From: Streptomyces sp. IMTB 2501
GTDB lineage: Bacteria; Actinomycetota; Actinomycetes; Streptomycetales; Streptomycetaceae
Direction of reading: 5' to 3'
DNA length: 64,000 bases
NCBI RefSeq assembly: GCF_001953885.1
Contig: NZ_MQUS01000011.1
Span: 124,001-188,000, forward strand
Shown here: one piece after another, positions 17,478-27,641 of the stretch
Layout: each line of letters starts with the position of its first letter
Position numbering within the stretch: position 1 is the stretch's first letter
Position numbers and translations under genes: made by a program
The notes under the pieces: generated by a model
Databases searched by the model: none
Seen by the model: the letters and a program-made list of their open reading frames with translations, nothing else
What the model was told of the DNA's origin: nothing

Positions 17478-17689
17478 CGGGAGCGCACCTGAGCCGCTGG
17501 CCGGCACCCCGATCCGCGCCCCAGAGCCGCGCCCCAGGTCAGCGTGGGGGTCGGACCTCCGTGTCAGGGTCGGTTCGGCCGACGGGGCCAGGGATGACCG
17601 GGGCGGCCTCAGGGTCGTACCCGCAGACGGGGTGCACTCGCCGTCCACCTTCAGGAGGTGCAGTCAGCACCACCCCTACAACCTGAGGG

Positions 17690-17734
17690 GGACTCCGCTT
17701 CGGGACCTGCGGGCGATCCGCCGAAGGGGAGTCC
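17690..17734 (+). promoter_or_regulatory. Inverted repeat directly before the SigE-family gene
   Basis: GGACTCCGCTTCGG (17690-17703) and CCGAAGGGGAGTCC (17721-17734) match as inverted copies at 13 of 14 positions. The repeat ends 17 bases before the ATG at 17752, so it could be an operator or an RNA stem in the 5' leader. The rest of 17454-17689 holds nothing I recognise. Confidence 0.5.
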
Positions 17735-17751
17735 GCTCCTAGCGTGGAGCC

Positions 17752-18345
17752 ATGACCACACCCGTCTGCACCAGCGCCTCGGCCGCTGCCGCACCAAGGC
17801 GGCAGACCCTCCCCCACCCCCGGGTCCGGGCGGGCGGGGAGGCTCCCGCATACCCGTCGTTCGCGTCGTATGTGCGGGCCCGCCAGCCGGTCCTGCTGCG
17901 CACCGCGCGCTCGCTGACCGCGAACCTGAGCGACGCCGAGGACCTGCTGCAGACCGCGCTCGCCAAGACCTATGTGGCCTGGGAGCGGATCGAGGACCAG
18001 CGGGCGCTCGACGGCTATGTGCGCCGCGCGCTGCTGAACACCCGGACCTCGCAGTGGCGCAAGCGCAGGGTGGACGAGTTCTCCTGCGACGAACTGCCCG
18101 AGCCGGAGCCGGTGCCCGGTGACGACGACCCGGCTGAGCGGCAGGCGCTGCACGACGCCATGTGGCGGGCGGTCATGAAGCTTCCGGCACGCCAGCGGGC
18201 GATGGTCGTCCTGCGGTACTACGAGGACCTCAGCGAGGCCCAGACCGCCGAGGTGCTCGGGGTGTCGGTGGGCACGGTGAAGTCGGCGGTGTCCCGTGCG
18301 CTGGGCAAGCTGCGCGAGGACCCTGAGCTGGGACTGGTGCGCTAG
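17752..18345 (+). CDS. SigE-family ECF RNA polymerase sigma factor
   Basis: The 197-residue protein has sigma region 2 at about residues 42-108 (NLSDAEDLLQTALAKTYVAW) and region 4 at about 135-190 (LPARQRAMVVLRYYEDLSEA, then VSVGTVKSAVSRALGKLRE). It belongs to the SigE-like ECF group common in Streptomyces. The first 40 residues are a Pro/Ala-rich extension. No anti-sigma gene is adjacent, so its regulator is elsewhere or it acts through the inverted repeat before its start. Confidence 0.85.
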   Translation: MTTPVCTSASAAAAPRRQTLPHPRVRAGGEAPAYPSFASYVRARQPVLLRTARSLTANLSDAEDLLQTALAKTYVAWERIEDQRALDGYVRRALLNTRTSQWRKRRVDEFSCDELPEPEPVPGDDDPAERQALHDAMWRAVMKLPARQRAMVVLRYYEDLSEAQTAEVLGVSVGTVKSAVSRALGKLREDPELGLVR

Positions 18346-18404
18346 GAGCAGGGGGCTGGTGCGTCGGCCCGCAATTTCCTCCCCCAGTGACGCACCCCCT
18401 AGTG

Positions 18405-18422
18405 ACATACCGCGCGGTATGT
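18405..18422 (+). promoter_or_regulatory. Perfect 18-bp palindrome (TetR-type operator) before the acyl-CoA ligase
   Basis: ACATACCGCGCGGTATGT is its own reverse complement and lies 58 bases before the ligase start. ATACCG-centre-CGGTAT half-sites are typical of TetR-family regulators of fatty-acid and lipid genes. No other site of this sequence was noticed in the window. Confidence 0.65.
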
Positions 18423-18479
18423 GAGCAGAATCAGCGGAGCCCTTACTACCGCGTAGGCAACGCCGCCCCGGGAGGACTC

Positions 18480-20135
<1,656 letters not shown>

Positions 20136-20146
20136 CGGCCCGGTAC

Positions 20147-20168
20147 AGCGCCCCTTTTCAGGGGCGCT
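20147..20168. terminator. Bidirectional terminator between convergent genes
   Basis: AGCGCCCCT (20147-20155) and AGGGGCGCT (20160-20168) form a perfect 9-bp stem on a TTTC loop between the end of the ligase gene and the end of the leftward PAS gene. Confidence 0.8.
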
Positions 20169-20195
20169 CCGGTTCCAAGGACGCTCCTGCCGGCC

Positions 20196-23100
20196 CTAAT
20201 TGGTCCCGATCCGGGCCAGCAGATCCACGATCCGGCTCTGCACCTCGGTGCTCGTGGAGCGCTCCGCGAGGAAGAGAACCGTCTCGCCCGAGGCCAGCCG
20301 GGGCAGGTCGGCCTGGTCGACGGCGGCGGTGTAGACGACCAGCGGGGTGCGGTTGAGCTGCCCGTTCGCGCGCAGCCAGTCGATGATCCCGGTGACACCG
20401 GCCTGCCGCCGGTGCACCTGCATCAGGTCCATCACCACGAGGTTCGGCCGGAACTGCCCCGCCAGTGTCACCGCGTCGTTGTCGCTCCCGGCCCGCGCCA
20501 CCTGCATCCCGCGCCGCTCCAGCGTCGAGGTCAGCGCCAGCGCGATCTCCGCGTGCTCCTCGATGAGCAGCACCCGCGGCGGATGCTGCTCGCTGTCGCG
20601 CGGCGCCAGCGCCTTCAGCAGTACGGCGGGATCGGCGCCGTACGCCGCCTCGCGCGTCGCCTGCCCGAGCCCGGCCGTGACCAGCACCGGCACCTCGGCG
20701 GCGACGGCGGCCTGGCGCAGCGACTGCAGGGCCGTACGCGTGATGGGCCCGGTCAGCGGGTCCACGAACAGCGCGGCCGGGAACGCCGCGATCTGTGCGT
20801 CGACCTCCTCACGGGAGTGCACGATCACCGGCCGGTAGCCGCGGTCGCTCAGCGCCTGCTGGGTCGTGACGTCCGGCGCGGGCCACACCAGCAGTCGGCG
20901 CGGGTTGTCCAGCGGCTCCGGGGGCAGCTCGTCGTCGAGCGGCTGCGGCAGCGGCGCGTCCGCGACCTCGATGGCCCCACCGGGACCGTCCAGCGGCTCC
21001 GGCCCCTCGGCGGCGTCCGCGTCCGGCGCGCCTATGGCGTACGAACGCCCGGCACCCTCGGTGCCCGGAGCGAGCCGGGACTGCCCCGCGAGTGACGCCT
21101 GCGCGGGTGCGGGCCCCGGCTGTCCGGCGCCCGGCTGTCCAGGAGCCGGCTGTCCGGGGGCCGCCGGCTCGGCCGACGGATGCGGCCGGCCCGCCGCCTG
21201 CTCCGGCGGCTGCTCCGGACGCTGGGCCGGGTCCGGCGGCGTGCCCAGCTTGCGCCGGCGGCCGGAACCGCCCGGCGCGTGCGGCGGCGGGGTCGCCGTC
21301 GGCTGCTGCACCTGCGCGGCCTGCCGCGAGAACGGCACGCCCTGCCCGAGCGTGCGGACGCTGATCGCCCGCCCCTGCGTCGAGTTCGGGTCGACGGCGC
21401 CACCCTCGGCGGGCAACGGCTGTGCGGCCCGCTGCGGCTGGAGACCGGCACGCTCCGCGGGAAGCGCGGTGCCGGGGGCCGGCGTAGCGGTCTGCGGTAC
21501 GGGAGTGCCCGCGCCGGAGGTGTCGTCGGCACCGGGCCACTGCTGCGGCACACCGGGCGCCGTAGCCGGTCCGGCACCGGCCTCGGTGGGCAGCGGCTGG
21601 GCGTTCGGGGTCCCGCCGGGAGGGGTCGCGGCCGGTGCCGCGGCGGGCCGCTGGGCCGGGGCCGTCTGCCCGGGAGCCGACGGCACGGGCCGGCCGGCGG
21701 TGCCCTGCGCGGGCGCGGCGGGACGCTGTACGGCGGGTACGGCGGGCTGCTGACCGGGCGCGGGGACGCCGGGCACGGGCTGTGTGGGAGCGGACGTCCG
21801 GCCCGGAGCTGGCGGCTGCCCCGGGGCGGGCACGGGACCGGCCTGGACGGGGATGCCCTGCCCGGCCGTACCCTGCGCCGGAACGCCGTGAACCGGCGTG
21901 CCCTGCCCGGGAGTCGGCGTCCCCGCAGGGTGCGGCCCGGCCTGTGCCGGGACCGGCTGTACGGGAGCGAGCTGTCCCGGAGCGCCCTGAGCCGCAGGCG
22001 TCGCCCCCGGAGCTGCGGTACCCGGCTGTGCGGCGCCGGGCTGTGCGGCCCCCTGCGCCGCCGCCGGCTGAGCGGTCTCGGCCGGCTGGGCCGCGGCCCG
22101 GCGGCGCCGGCCGGTCGGCGCGCTGGTCGGATGCGGCTGCGGCGGAGTGTGGTCCGCGGCCTGGTCGAGCGGTGCGGCGTCGTGCCGGCCGGCGTCACCG
22201 GGTGCGCCTTCGACGGACACCGGCAGCTGGGCGGGCACCCGCACCGGCCCGGCACCCGGACCCGGCATCTGCGGCTGCCCCTCGGCAGCACCCGGAACCT
22301 GACCGGGTCCCGGGACCGTACCGTTCGCCGGGACCGTGGCCATCCCGGTCGCCGAGTCCGCGGACCGCGGTGAGCGGTCGGCCTCGGCCGGCGGCAGGGC
22401 GAAGACCGTACGCGCGCCGCCCGCCTCCTGGGCAGCGGCACGTTCCGCCGCGGCGGCCAGCGCACGCCGGCGCCGTCCGGTCGGCTGCGCGCCCTCGGCC
22501 GGCACGACCTCCGTACCCGGACCGGCCTGCATGTCCTGCTCACCGCCCGCCGCGGGCAGGGCGGGCGGCAGGGCGGCCTGCGGGGCGCCGGACTCAGGGC
22601 GAGCGGGAAGGCCCGCGGGCGTGGGCACACCCTGCGGCGGCACGGCCGAGCCGAGCCCCGTACCGGAGGCGGCGGCCCCCGCGGCATGCTCGGCCGCGGT
22701 CACCACCGCGCCCTCGCTCACATCCTCGCCGGCGTTGCCCTCGGCGGGCCGGCCACGGCGTCGCCCGGTACCGCCGGACGCGGCCTCCGCGCTCTCGGCC
22801 GGGACCGCGGTGGTCTCCTCGGCGGCCGCGGCCGCACGCCTGCGGCGCCGCCCGGTCGGTGCGGGCGCCTCCGCCTCACCGCCCTGGCCCGCGCCGGGCA
22901 CCTCACTCTCCAAGAAGGCGTCCGTGGAGGCCCGCCGGGCCCGCCGCCGTCCGCCACCGGCCTCCTCCGCGGCGGCCTCACCGGCGCCGGAGACCTGCCC
23001 CGTCGCATCCTGTCCGGTCGGCTCCTGCGCGGGGGGAAGCGCTGCGGGCACCTGACCGCCGATCGCCCCGGCGACCGCTCCGCCGCCACCGCCGAGCGGC

Positions 23101-24743
23101 ACTTCCAGCACATACGCGCTGCCGCTCATGCCCGGCACCTCGTGCGTCTGCAGCACGCCGCCGTGGGCCCGGACGATTCCGCGCACGATCGGCTCGTGCA
23201 CCGCGTCTCCCCCGGCGTACGGCCCGCGCACCTCGATCCGCGCGACCTCACCGCGCTGCGCGGCCGCGACCACGACCGTGTTGTCCAGGTAACCGCCTGC
23301 GGAGACGGGCGAGTTGCCGGTCGCGTCGACACCGGCCACATCCGCCACGAGGTGGGCGAGCGCGGTGGCGAGCCGCTGCGGGTCGACCTCGGCCTCGATG
23401 GGCGGCGCGTGCACGGCGAACTGCACCCGGCCAGGACCGATCAGCTCGACGGCCCCGTCCACACCGGCGGCGACGACGGCGTCCAGCATCACCTTCGTAC
23501 GGCTGATGTCCTCGGTGCCCGCGTCCAGCCGCTGGTAGCCGAGGACGTTGTCGATGAGGGTGGTGATGCGGGAGTACCCGGCCGACAGATGATGGAGCAC
23601 CTGGTTGGCCTCGGGCCACAGCTGCCCGGCGTCGTCGGCGGCCAGGGCGGCCAGCTCGCGGCGCAGCTCGTCGAGCGGCCCGCGCAGCGACTGCGCGAGC
23701 AGGGTCAGCAGCTGCTCGTGCCGGCCGGCGAGAGCCTCGTACCGGTCCTTCTCCCGCTCGGCGAGCGCGGCGTACCGCTCCTCTCCGGCCGCCAGCTCCT
23801 CGGTGTGCTGCTCGCGCAGCTCCTCGACCTCGGTGACGTGCGACTGCCGCAGCGCGGTCAGATCGGAGGCGTGCTCCTCGGCGAGCCGCTCGATGTCCGC
23901 CGTGTACGCCTTCTCCTGCGCGGCCTTCTCCTCGGCGAGGGCCTCGTACGGCCGCCGGTCGGTGAAGGTCATCACGGCCCCGACGAGCTGGTCCCCGTCG
24001 CGCACCGGCGCGGTGGTGAGGTCGACGGACACCTTCTGGTCGCCCTTGGACCACAGCACCTGCCCGCGCACCCGGTGCTTGCGCCCGGAGCGCAGGGTGT
24101 CGGCGAGCGGGGACTCCTCGTACGGGAAGGGGGAGCCGTCGGGGCGCGAGTGCAGCACCAGGGCGTGCAGCTCCTTACCGCCCAGCTCACCGGCCCGGTA
24201 CCCCAGTATCTGAGCGGCGGCCGGATTGAGGAGCACGATCCGCCCGTCGGTGTCGGTGCCCACGACACCTTCCGCGGCCGCGCGCAGGATCATCTCGGTC
24301 TGCCGCTGCGAGCGTGCCAGCTCAGCCTCGGTGTCGACGGTCCCGGACAGGTCCCGTACGACGATCATCAGCAGCTCGTCGCCGGTGTAGCCGTAACCGT
24401 CGTACGCCTGCTGCCCGTTCTCCAGATTCGCGCTCGTGACCTCGACGGGGAACTCGGTCCCGTCGGTCCGCCGGGCGATCATCCGGGTCGGCTTGGTCCG
24501 CCCCCGCGGGTCCATGTGATCGGGCCGGCGCATCGACCCGGGGATGAGCCGCGAGTCGAACTCGGGCAGCAGATCGAGCAGCCCGCGCCCGACGAGCGCC
24601 GTGCCCGGCGCCTCGAAGGCCTCCAGCGCGATGGTGTTCGCGTTGACGACGGTTCCGTTGGCGTTGACCAGGACCAACGCGTCCGGCAGCGCGTCGAGTA
24701 TGGCTGCGAGGCGAGCAGCGCCTCGGGATGGCCTGCTGCTCAC
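20196..24743 (-). CDS. Very large PAS / pseudo-histidine-kinase / receiver-like protein
   Basis: The 1,515-residue protein has PAS domains at about 10-130 and 150-265, a coiled coil (about 270-345) and a histidine-kinase-like core (about 345-560). A disordered Pro/Ala/Gln-rich stretch of some 700 residues and a receiver-like C-terminus (about 1270-1515) follow. The H-box reads LLAQSLRGPLDEL, so the phosphoacceptor His is absent, and the ATPase N-box (LATALAHLVADVAGV) lacks its Asn residues. The receiver keeps an Asp near 1439 (VVMDLM) but its acidic pair is Glu-Glu and the conserved Lys is missing. It is therefore probably a non-catalytic scaffold or sensor. GTG 24743 follows GGAGGAAGG. Confidence 0.8.
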   Translation of the reverse strand: MSSRPSRGAARLAAILDALPDALVLVNANGTVVNANTIALEAFEAPGTALVGRGLLDLLPEFDSRLIPGSMRRPDHMDPRGRTKPTRMIARRTDGTEFPVEVTSANLENGQQAYDGYGYTGDELLMIVVRDLSGTVDTEAELARSQRQTEMILRAAAEGVVGTDTDGRIVLLNPAAAQILGYRAGELGGKELHALVLHSRPDGSPFPYEESPLADTLRSGRKHRVRGQVLWSKGDQKVSVDLTTAPVRDGDQLVGAVMTFTDRRPYEALAEEKAAQEKAYTADIERLAEEHASDLTALRQSHVTEVEELREQHTEELAAGEERYAALAEREKDRYEALAGRHEQLLTLLAQSLRGPLDELRRELAALAADDAGQLWPEANQVLHHLSAGYSRITTLIDNVLGYQRLDAGTEDISRTKVMLDAVVAAGVDGAVELIGPGRVQFAVHAPPIEAEVDPQRLATALAHLVADVAGVDATGNSPVSAGGYLDNTVVVAAAQRGEVARIEVRGPYAGGDAVHEPIVRGIVRAHGGVLQTHEVPGMSGSAYVLEVPLGGGGGAVAGAIGGQVPAALPPAQEPTGQDATGQVSGAGEAAAEEAGGGRRRARRASTDAFLESEVPGAGQGGEAEAPAPTGRRRRRAAAAAEETTAVPAESAEAASGGTGRRRGRPAEGNAGEDVSEGAVVTAAEHAAGAAASGTGLGSAVPPQGVPTPAGLPARPESGAPQAALPPALPAAGGEQDMQAGPGTEVVPAEGAQPTGRRRRALAAAAERAAAQEAGGARTVFALPPAEADRSPRSADSATGMATVPANGTVPGPGQVPGAAEGQPQMPGPGAGPVRVPAQLPVSVEGAPGDAGRHDAAPLDQAADHTPPQPHPTSAPTGRRRRAAAQPAETAQPAAAQGAAQPGAAQPGTAAPGATPAAQGAPGQLAPVQPVPAQAGPHPAGTPTPGQGTPVHGVPAQGTAGQGIPVQAGPVPAPGQPPAPGRTSAPTQPVPGVPAPGQQPAVPAVQRPAAPAQGTAGRPVPSAPGQTAPAQRPAAAPAATPPGGTPNAQPLPTEAGAGPATAPGVPQQWPGADDTSGAGTPVPQTATPAPGTALPAERAGLQPQRAAQPLPAEGGAVDPNSTQGRAISVRTLGQGVPFSRQAAQVQQPTATPPPHAPGGSGRRRKLGTPPDPAQRPEQPPEQAAGRPHPSAEPAAPGQPAPGQPGAGQPGPAPAQASLAGQSRLAPGTEGAGRSYAIGAPDADAAEGPEPLDGPGGAIEVADAPLPQPLDDELPPEPLDNPRRLLVWPAPDVTTQQALSDRGYRPVIVHSREEVDAQIAAFPAALFVDPLTGPITRTALQSLRQAAVAAEVPVLVTAGLGQATREAAYGADPAVLLKALAPRDSEQHPPRVLLIEEHAEIALALTSTLERRGMQVARAGSDNDAVTLAGQFRPNLVVMDLMQVHRRQAGVTGIIDWLRANGQLNRTPLVVYTAAVDQADLPRLASGETVLFLAERSTSTEVQSRIVDLLARIGTN

Positions 24744-24972
24744 GAGACGCCTTCCTCCCTGTTACCGCACCTTGCCGACCGCTCGGGCCATCTTGCCAAG
24801 GGGCCCGCGACGTGTCACGCGAGGGAGTCTAAGCGCACACGTTGCGCTCGCGACGCCGGATGAGAGGGAGGTCCCACGACGAAGTGACAACGAACCCGTG
24901 CCCACACCCCGACGACACCTGGACCACGGCCCCTGGCCACCAGGGACGCTCCGCGAGACCTTCGCGGGACCT

Positions 24973-25461
24973 TTACGTGACCGGTGATCCGGCCGGGCCC
25001 AGCTCCGGCAGCAGCGGCACCATCCGGTCCCACCGCCCGATCTCGCATCCGTTGCTGCGGTCGTAGGTGGCGTCGACGCTGCGTCCGGCCCAGGTGCCGG
25101 TCACATGGGCGGTGGCCGGTCCGCCGTAGAGCATGGTGCAGGTGGTGCCGGGCGCCACCGGGGCGAAGAGGTCCCGCCCCCACCGCGTGCGCTCGTCCAG
25201 CGTCCGGCAGGCCTGCGCCGCGTCCGGGTGGCTCCCGGCGGCCGGATGACAGAACAGCTCGTGCGCCCCGTCCCGCTCCGGTCCGGCGTGCTGCACGACC
25301 ACGGTGAGGTGATCACCGGGCTGGTCCTCGGGCCGCACGGGCGGCGGCACGGCGGGAACGGCGACGGCGGGTACGGCGGAGAGGGCGAGGAGACCCGAGA
25401 CGACGGCGAGGACCGGCACACAGCCGCCGCGCACCGAGCCCTGCTGAAGACGAAAGACCAT
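24973..25461 (-). CDS. Subtilisin inhibitor (SSI family)
   Basis: The 162-residue secreted protein has a signal peptide (about 1-35) and the SSI fold. The four conserved cysteines are present (FCHP, QACRT, TCTML, GCEIG) and would form the two usual disulfides. The reactive loop reads TCTMLYGG, which puts Met at P1 and predicts inhibition of subtilisin-like proteases. GTWAGRSVDATYDRSNGCEIGRWDR is the diagnostic C-terminal block (split here by eye into the usual strands). These inhibitors control extracellular proteases during development and mycelial lysis. The ATG at 25461 has only a weak ribosome site. Confidence 0.9.
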   Translation of the reverse strand: MVFRLQQGSVRGGCVPVLAVVSGLLALSAVPAVAVPAVPPPVRPEDQPGDHLTVVVQHAGPERDGAHELFCHPAAGSHPDAAQACRTLDERTRWGRDLFAPVAPGTTCTMLYGGPATAHVTGTWAGRSVDATYDRSNGCEIGRWDRMVPLLPELGPAGSPVT

Positions 25462-25632
25462 GCCCTGCCCAACGCCCCCGCCCGCCGGATGTTGCGTCCG
25501 CGCCTCGCCGGGCGGAAGCCCTTTGCCCTGCGACCCGACTGCCTAGTACCGTGGGGGGCGATTGGTGACGAGCCGCTCGGCTGTGTCATCATCTGCACGC
25601 ACCATTCGCGCGCTCGCGTGAGCGGTTGTGCT

Positions 25633-25723
25633 GGAGGCGTCGCCTAGTCCGGTCTATGGCGCCGCACTGCTAATGCGGTTTGGGCCTTAAAGCCCATCGA
25701 GGGTTCAAATCCCTCCGCCTCCG
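25633..25723 (+). tRNA. tRNA-Ser (anticodon GCU)
   Basis: Acceptor arms GGAGGCG and CGCCTCC frame 91 nucleotides with discriminator G. The anticodon loop CTGCTAA gives GCT. A long variable arm (TTTGGGCCTTAAAGCCCAT region) and T arm GAGGGTTCAAATCCCTC confirm a serine tRNA. Confidence 0.95.
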
Positions 25724-25733
25724 CCCCGATCCC

Positions 25734-25762
25734 GAAGCCCCGGTCCCCAGGACCGGGGCTTC
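25734..25762 (+). terminator. Terminator of tRNA-Ser(GCU)
   Basis: GAAGCCCCGGTCC (25734-25746) and GGACCGGGGCTTC (25750-25762) form a perfect 13-bp stem with a 3-base loop, 10 bases after the tRNA. Confidence 0.85.
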
Positions 25763-25938
25763 GGCGTTCCCGCCCCACGGCTCGCCCGAGGCCCCCGCCC
25801 ACCCCTCTGCCGACGTTTCCGCAGGTCACAAGGGGTATGCGGAACGGATTTCACATGACGGCGGCAGTCATGTAATGTTCTTCCTGTCGCCGCGAGCGGG
25901 CCGAAAGGACCGGGAGCGGAGGCAAAACAAAAGAACAA

Positions 25939-26011
25939 GCACTCGTAGCTTAACGGATAGAGCATCTGACTACGGATCAGAAGGTTGCAGGTTCGAATCC
26001 TGCCGAGTGCA
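25939..26011 (+). tRNA. tRNA-Arg (anticodon ACG), integration target
   Basis: Acceptor arms GCACTCG and CGAGTGC enclose a standard 73-nucleotide cloverleaf with discriminator A. The anticodon loop CTACGGA gives ACG. The 3' part from the anticodon loop onward is repeated exactly at 30727-30769, so this gene is the attachment site of the island that follows. The tRNA remains intact. Confidence 0.95.
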
Positions 26012-26012
26012 C
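25970..26012 (+). repeat. attL: 43-bp direct repeat within tRNA-Arg
   Basis: The 43 bases from CTACGGATCAG to CGAGTGCAC cover the anticodon loop, variable loop, T arm and acceptor 3' strand. They recur without mismatch at 30727-30769. This is the core of a tyrosine-recombinase attachment site. Confidence 0.92.
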
Positions 26013-26020
26013 AACAGATC

Positions 26021-26052
26021 AGAGGTCCTGTGGAGAGATCCACGGGGCCTCT
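26021..26052 (+). terminator. Hairpin after tRNA-Arg
   Basis: AGAGGTCCTGTGGA (26021-26034) pairs with TCCACGGGGCCTCT (26039-26052) across a GAGA loop, with two G-T pairs. It is followed by GGCTTTTGTCTT. It would terminate the tRNA transcript and perhaps separate it from the integrase end. Confidence 0.75.
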
Positions 26053-26062
26053 GGCTTTTGTC

Positions 26063-26087
26063 TTGACGGCAGTATTTGACGGCAACC
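26063..26087. repeat. Direct repeats TTGACGGCA near attL (possible integrase arm sites)
   Basis: TTGACGGCA occurs at 26063-26071 and again, as TTGACGGCAACC, at 26076-26087, with a 13-bp period. The same TGACGGCAAC core recurs three times near the right end (30621-30650). Paired repeats at both ends of an element are typical of arm-type integrase or Xis sites, which is inference here. Confidence 0.5.
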
Positions 26088-26112
26088 GCTTCAGAGGGCT
26101 GATGCGGGTCGA

Positions 26113-27117
26113 TCAGACGGCTACAAGGACACCGGCCGCGCCGTCGTCATCATCCGGATCGTTGCCGTCACCTCTCAGCGTATCCCCGACGCGATCAAAG
26201 GCGGAGCGCTGTGAGTCCAGCCGTACGAAGGTGTAGATGTCCATGGTCACGCGGATGGAGCTGTGGCCCAGGACTTCCATGATCACGCGGGCGTCGGCAC
26301 CCTGCTCGTGGAGGAGCGAGGCGCAGGTGTGGCGCAGGTCGTGGAAGCGGACCTTGCGGACGCCGGCGCGGGCACACAGGGCCTCGAAGGACCGGTTCAG
26401 ATTGCGCGGCTCTATGGGGGTCCCATTCTTCGTGGTGAAGACGAGGCCCTGACCGGTTCCCTTCCAGTTGGCACCGGCGGCCTTCCGGTCGGCTACCTGC
26501 TGGGCGCGCTGCGCACGGAGCGCGGTCACGCACTCGGCAGGCAGGGCCACGCGGCGGGCCGAGCGCTGCGTCTTCGGCGCCACGATCAGCAGCTCGCCGC
26601 CGACCCGCTGTAGGGCCTGCCGGACGGCGAGGACGCCTTCATGAAGATCCACGTCCGACCAGCGCAACCCGAGCACCTCACCCCGACGCAGGCCGATGCG
26701 GACGGCCAGCTCGTACGCGGCCCACAGCCGGTTGTCGCGGGCCGTAGCCAGGAACTGACGCCCCTCCTTGGCGGTGAGCGGTTCGATCTCGCGTTGCGTT
26801 CCCATGCTCAGCTCCACGTTCCTGGCAACGTTGTGGGGAAGCTCGTCCTCACGTACGGCGTGCTGGAGGGCGGCCCGCAGGATCACGAGCAGGAAGCGCA
26901 CGGTCCGGTCAGAGGGCAGCTTCTTGCAGCACTTGCCGAGGGCGCAGCAGCGACGCTTGTGCTCCGGCCGCTTCTTGTCCTTGCCCTGCGCGCAGCACTG
27001 GCAGGTGGCCGCCGTCTTGGTCAGGAAGGCCCGGATGTCTCGGGCGGTGAGCCGGGTCAGCTTCTTCTTCCCGAATTCGGGCGTGACGTAGTTGCGGACG
27101 AGCGATTCAGCACGGCC
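26113..27117 (-). pseudogene. Tyrosine site-specific integrase, 5'-truncated
   Basis: The frame encodes about 334 residues of a phage/ICE-type integrase. Catalytic residues are intact: Arg in IGLRRGEVLGLRW, the HDLRHT box, LGHSSIRVTMDIY with the nucleophilic Tyr. An insertion with clustered cysteines (CQCCAQGKDKK, RCCALGKCC) lies between the core-binding part and the catalytic domain. Upstream, similarity stops at about 27117 and a TGA in the same frame (27153-27151) belongs to the DUF6415 gene, so the N-terminal SAM-like domain and a proper start are missing. A shorter product from GTG 26901 (262 residues) is possible. Activity is doubtful. Confidence 0.75.
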
Positions 27118-27150
27118 CGGCCTTCCGGTACGCGTGGCCGTACTACCGCC

Positions 27151-27486
27151 TCAGTGCGCGCCCTCTCCCGTCCCAGCCAAATCGGCGTTCTCCAAGAGGA
27201 ACCGCAGGGTGTAGCCCAGGCTCTTCACGTGCCAGGCGGCCGACTGCAACCCAGGGCCCAGGCCTCGACCCACCTCATGCGGGACGGTGTCCAGCCTGCG
27301 GCGCTTCTGATACCACTCCACTGAGCCACGCCACAGACGATCAACCCGCTTTGCCGCCAACGGTGTCAGCGCCTCGATGTGCCGCACCAAGTCCTGGTGC
27401 AACGCGCACAGATCCTCGTACGGCGGCAACGCGGAGCGCTCAGTCAGGGCTTTGGTGATCGTTGCCTTGATCTCATCAACGTCCAT
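27151..27486 (-). CDS. DUF6415-like hypothetical protein
   Basis: From the ATG at 27486 the product is 111 residues, helical and soluble (MDVDEIKATITKALTERSAL to the Gly-Glu-Gly-Ala-His end). It resembles the short Streptomyces proteins called DUF6415, whose function is unknown. Its stop directly abuts the truncated integrase frame, so it may mark a deletion endpoint. The frame extends to 27576 with another ATG at 27534. No clear ribosome site distinguishes the starts. Confidence 0.6.
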   Translation of the reverse strand: MDVDEIKATITKALTERSALPPYEDLCALHQDLVRHIEALTPLAAKRVDRLWRGSVEWYQKRRRLDTVPHEVGRGLGPGLQSAAWHVKSLGYTLRFLLENADLAGTGEGAH

Positions 27487-27641
27487 GTCCGTTCGAGGAC
27501 TCGCTGTCCTGTCGCTGCCCGTGGACAGGAGCATCCGGCAGTTCGACAGGACGTTGGAACCTCCACTAACCACCACTTCGGGACGTCCCGCGTCGGGTAG
27601 AACGTCCCTAGTGCCGTCCTCGGATGCAGGGAGAGACTGCG

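Noticed and set aside
25705..26085. Leftward open frame across tRNA-Arg with the peptide GRIRTCNLLIRSQML
   Set aside because: It is the antisense translation of the tRNA gene, a common artefact, and has no ribosome site.
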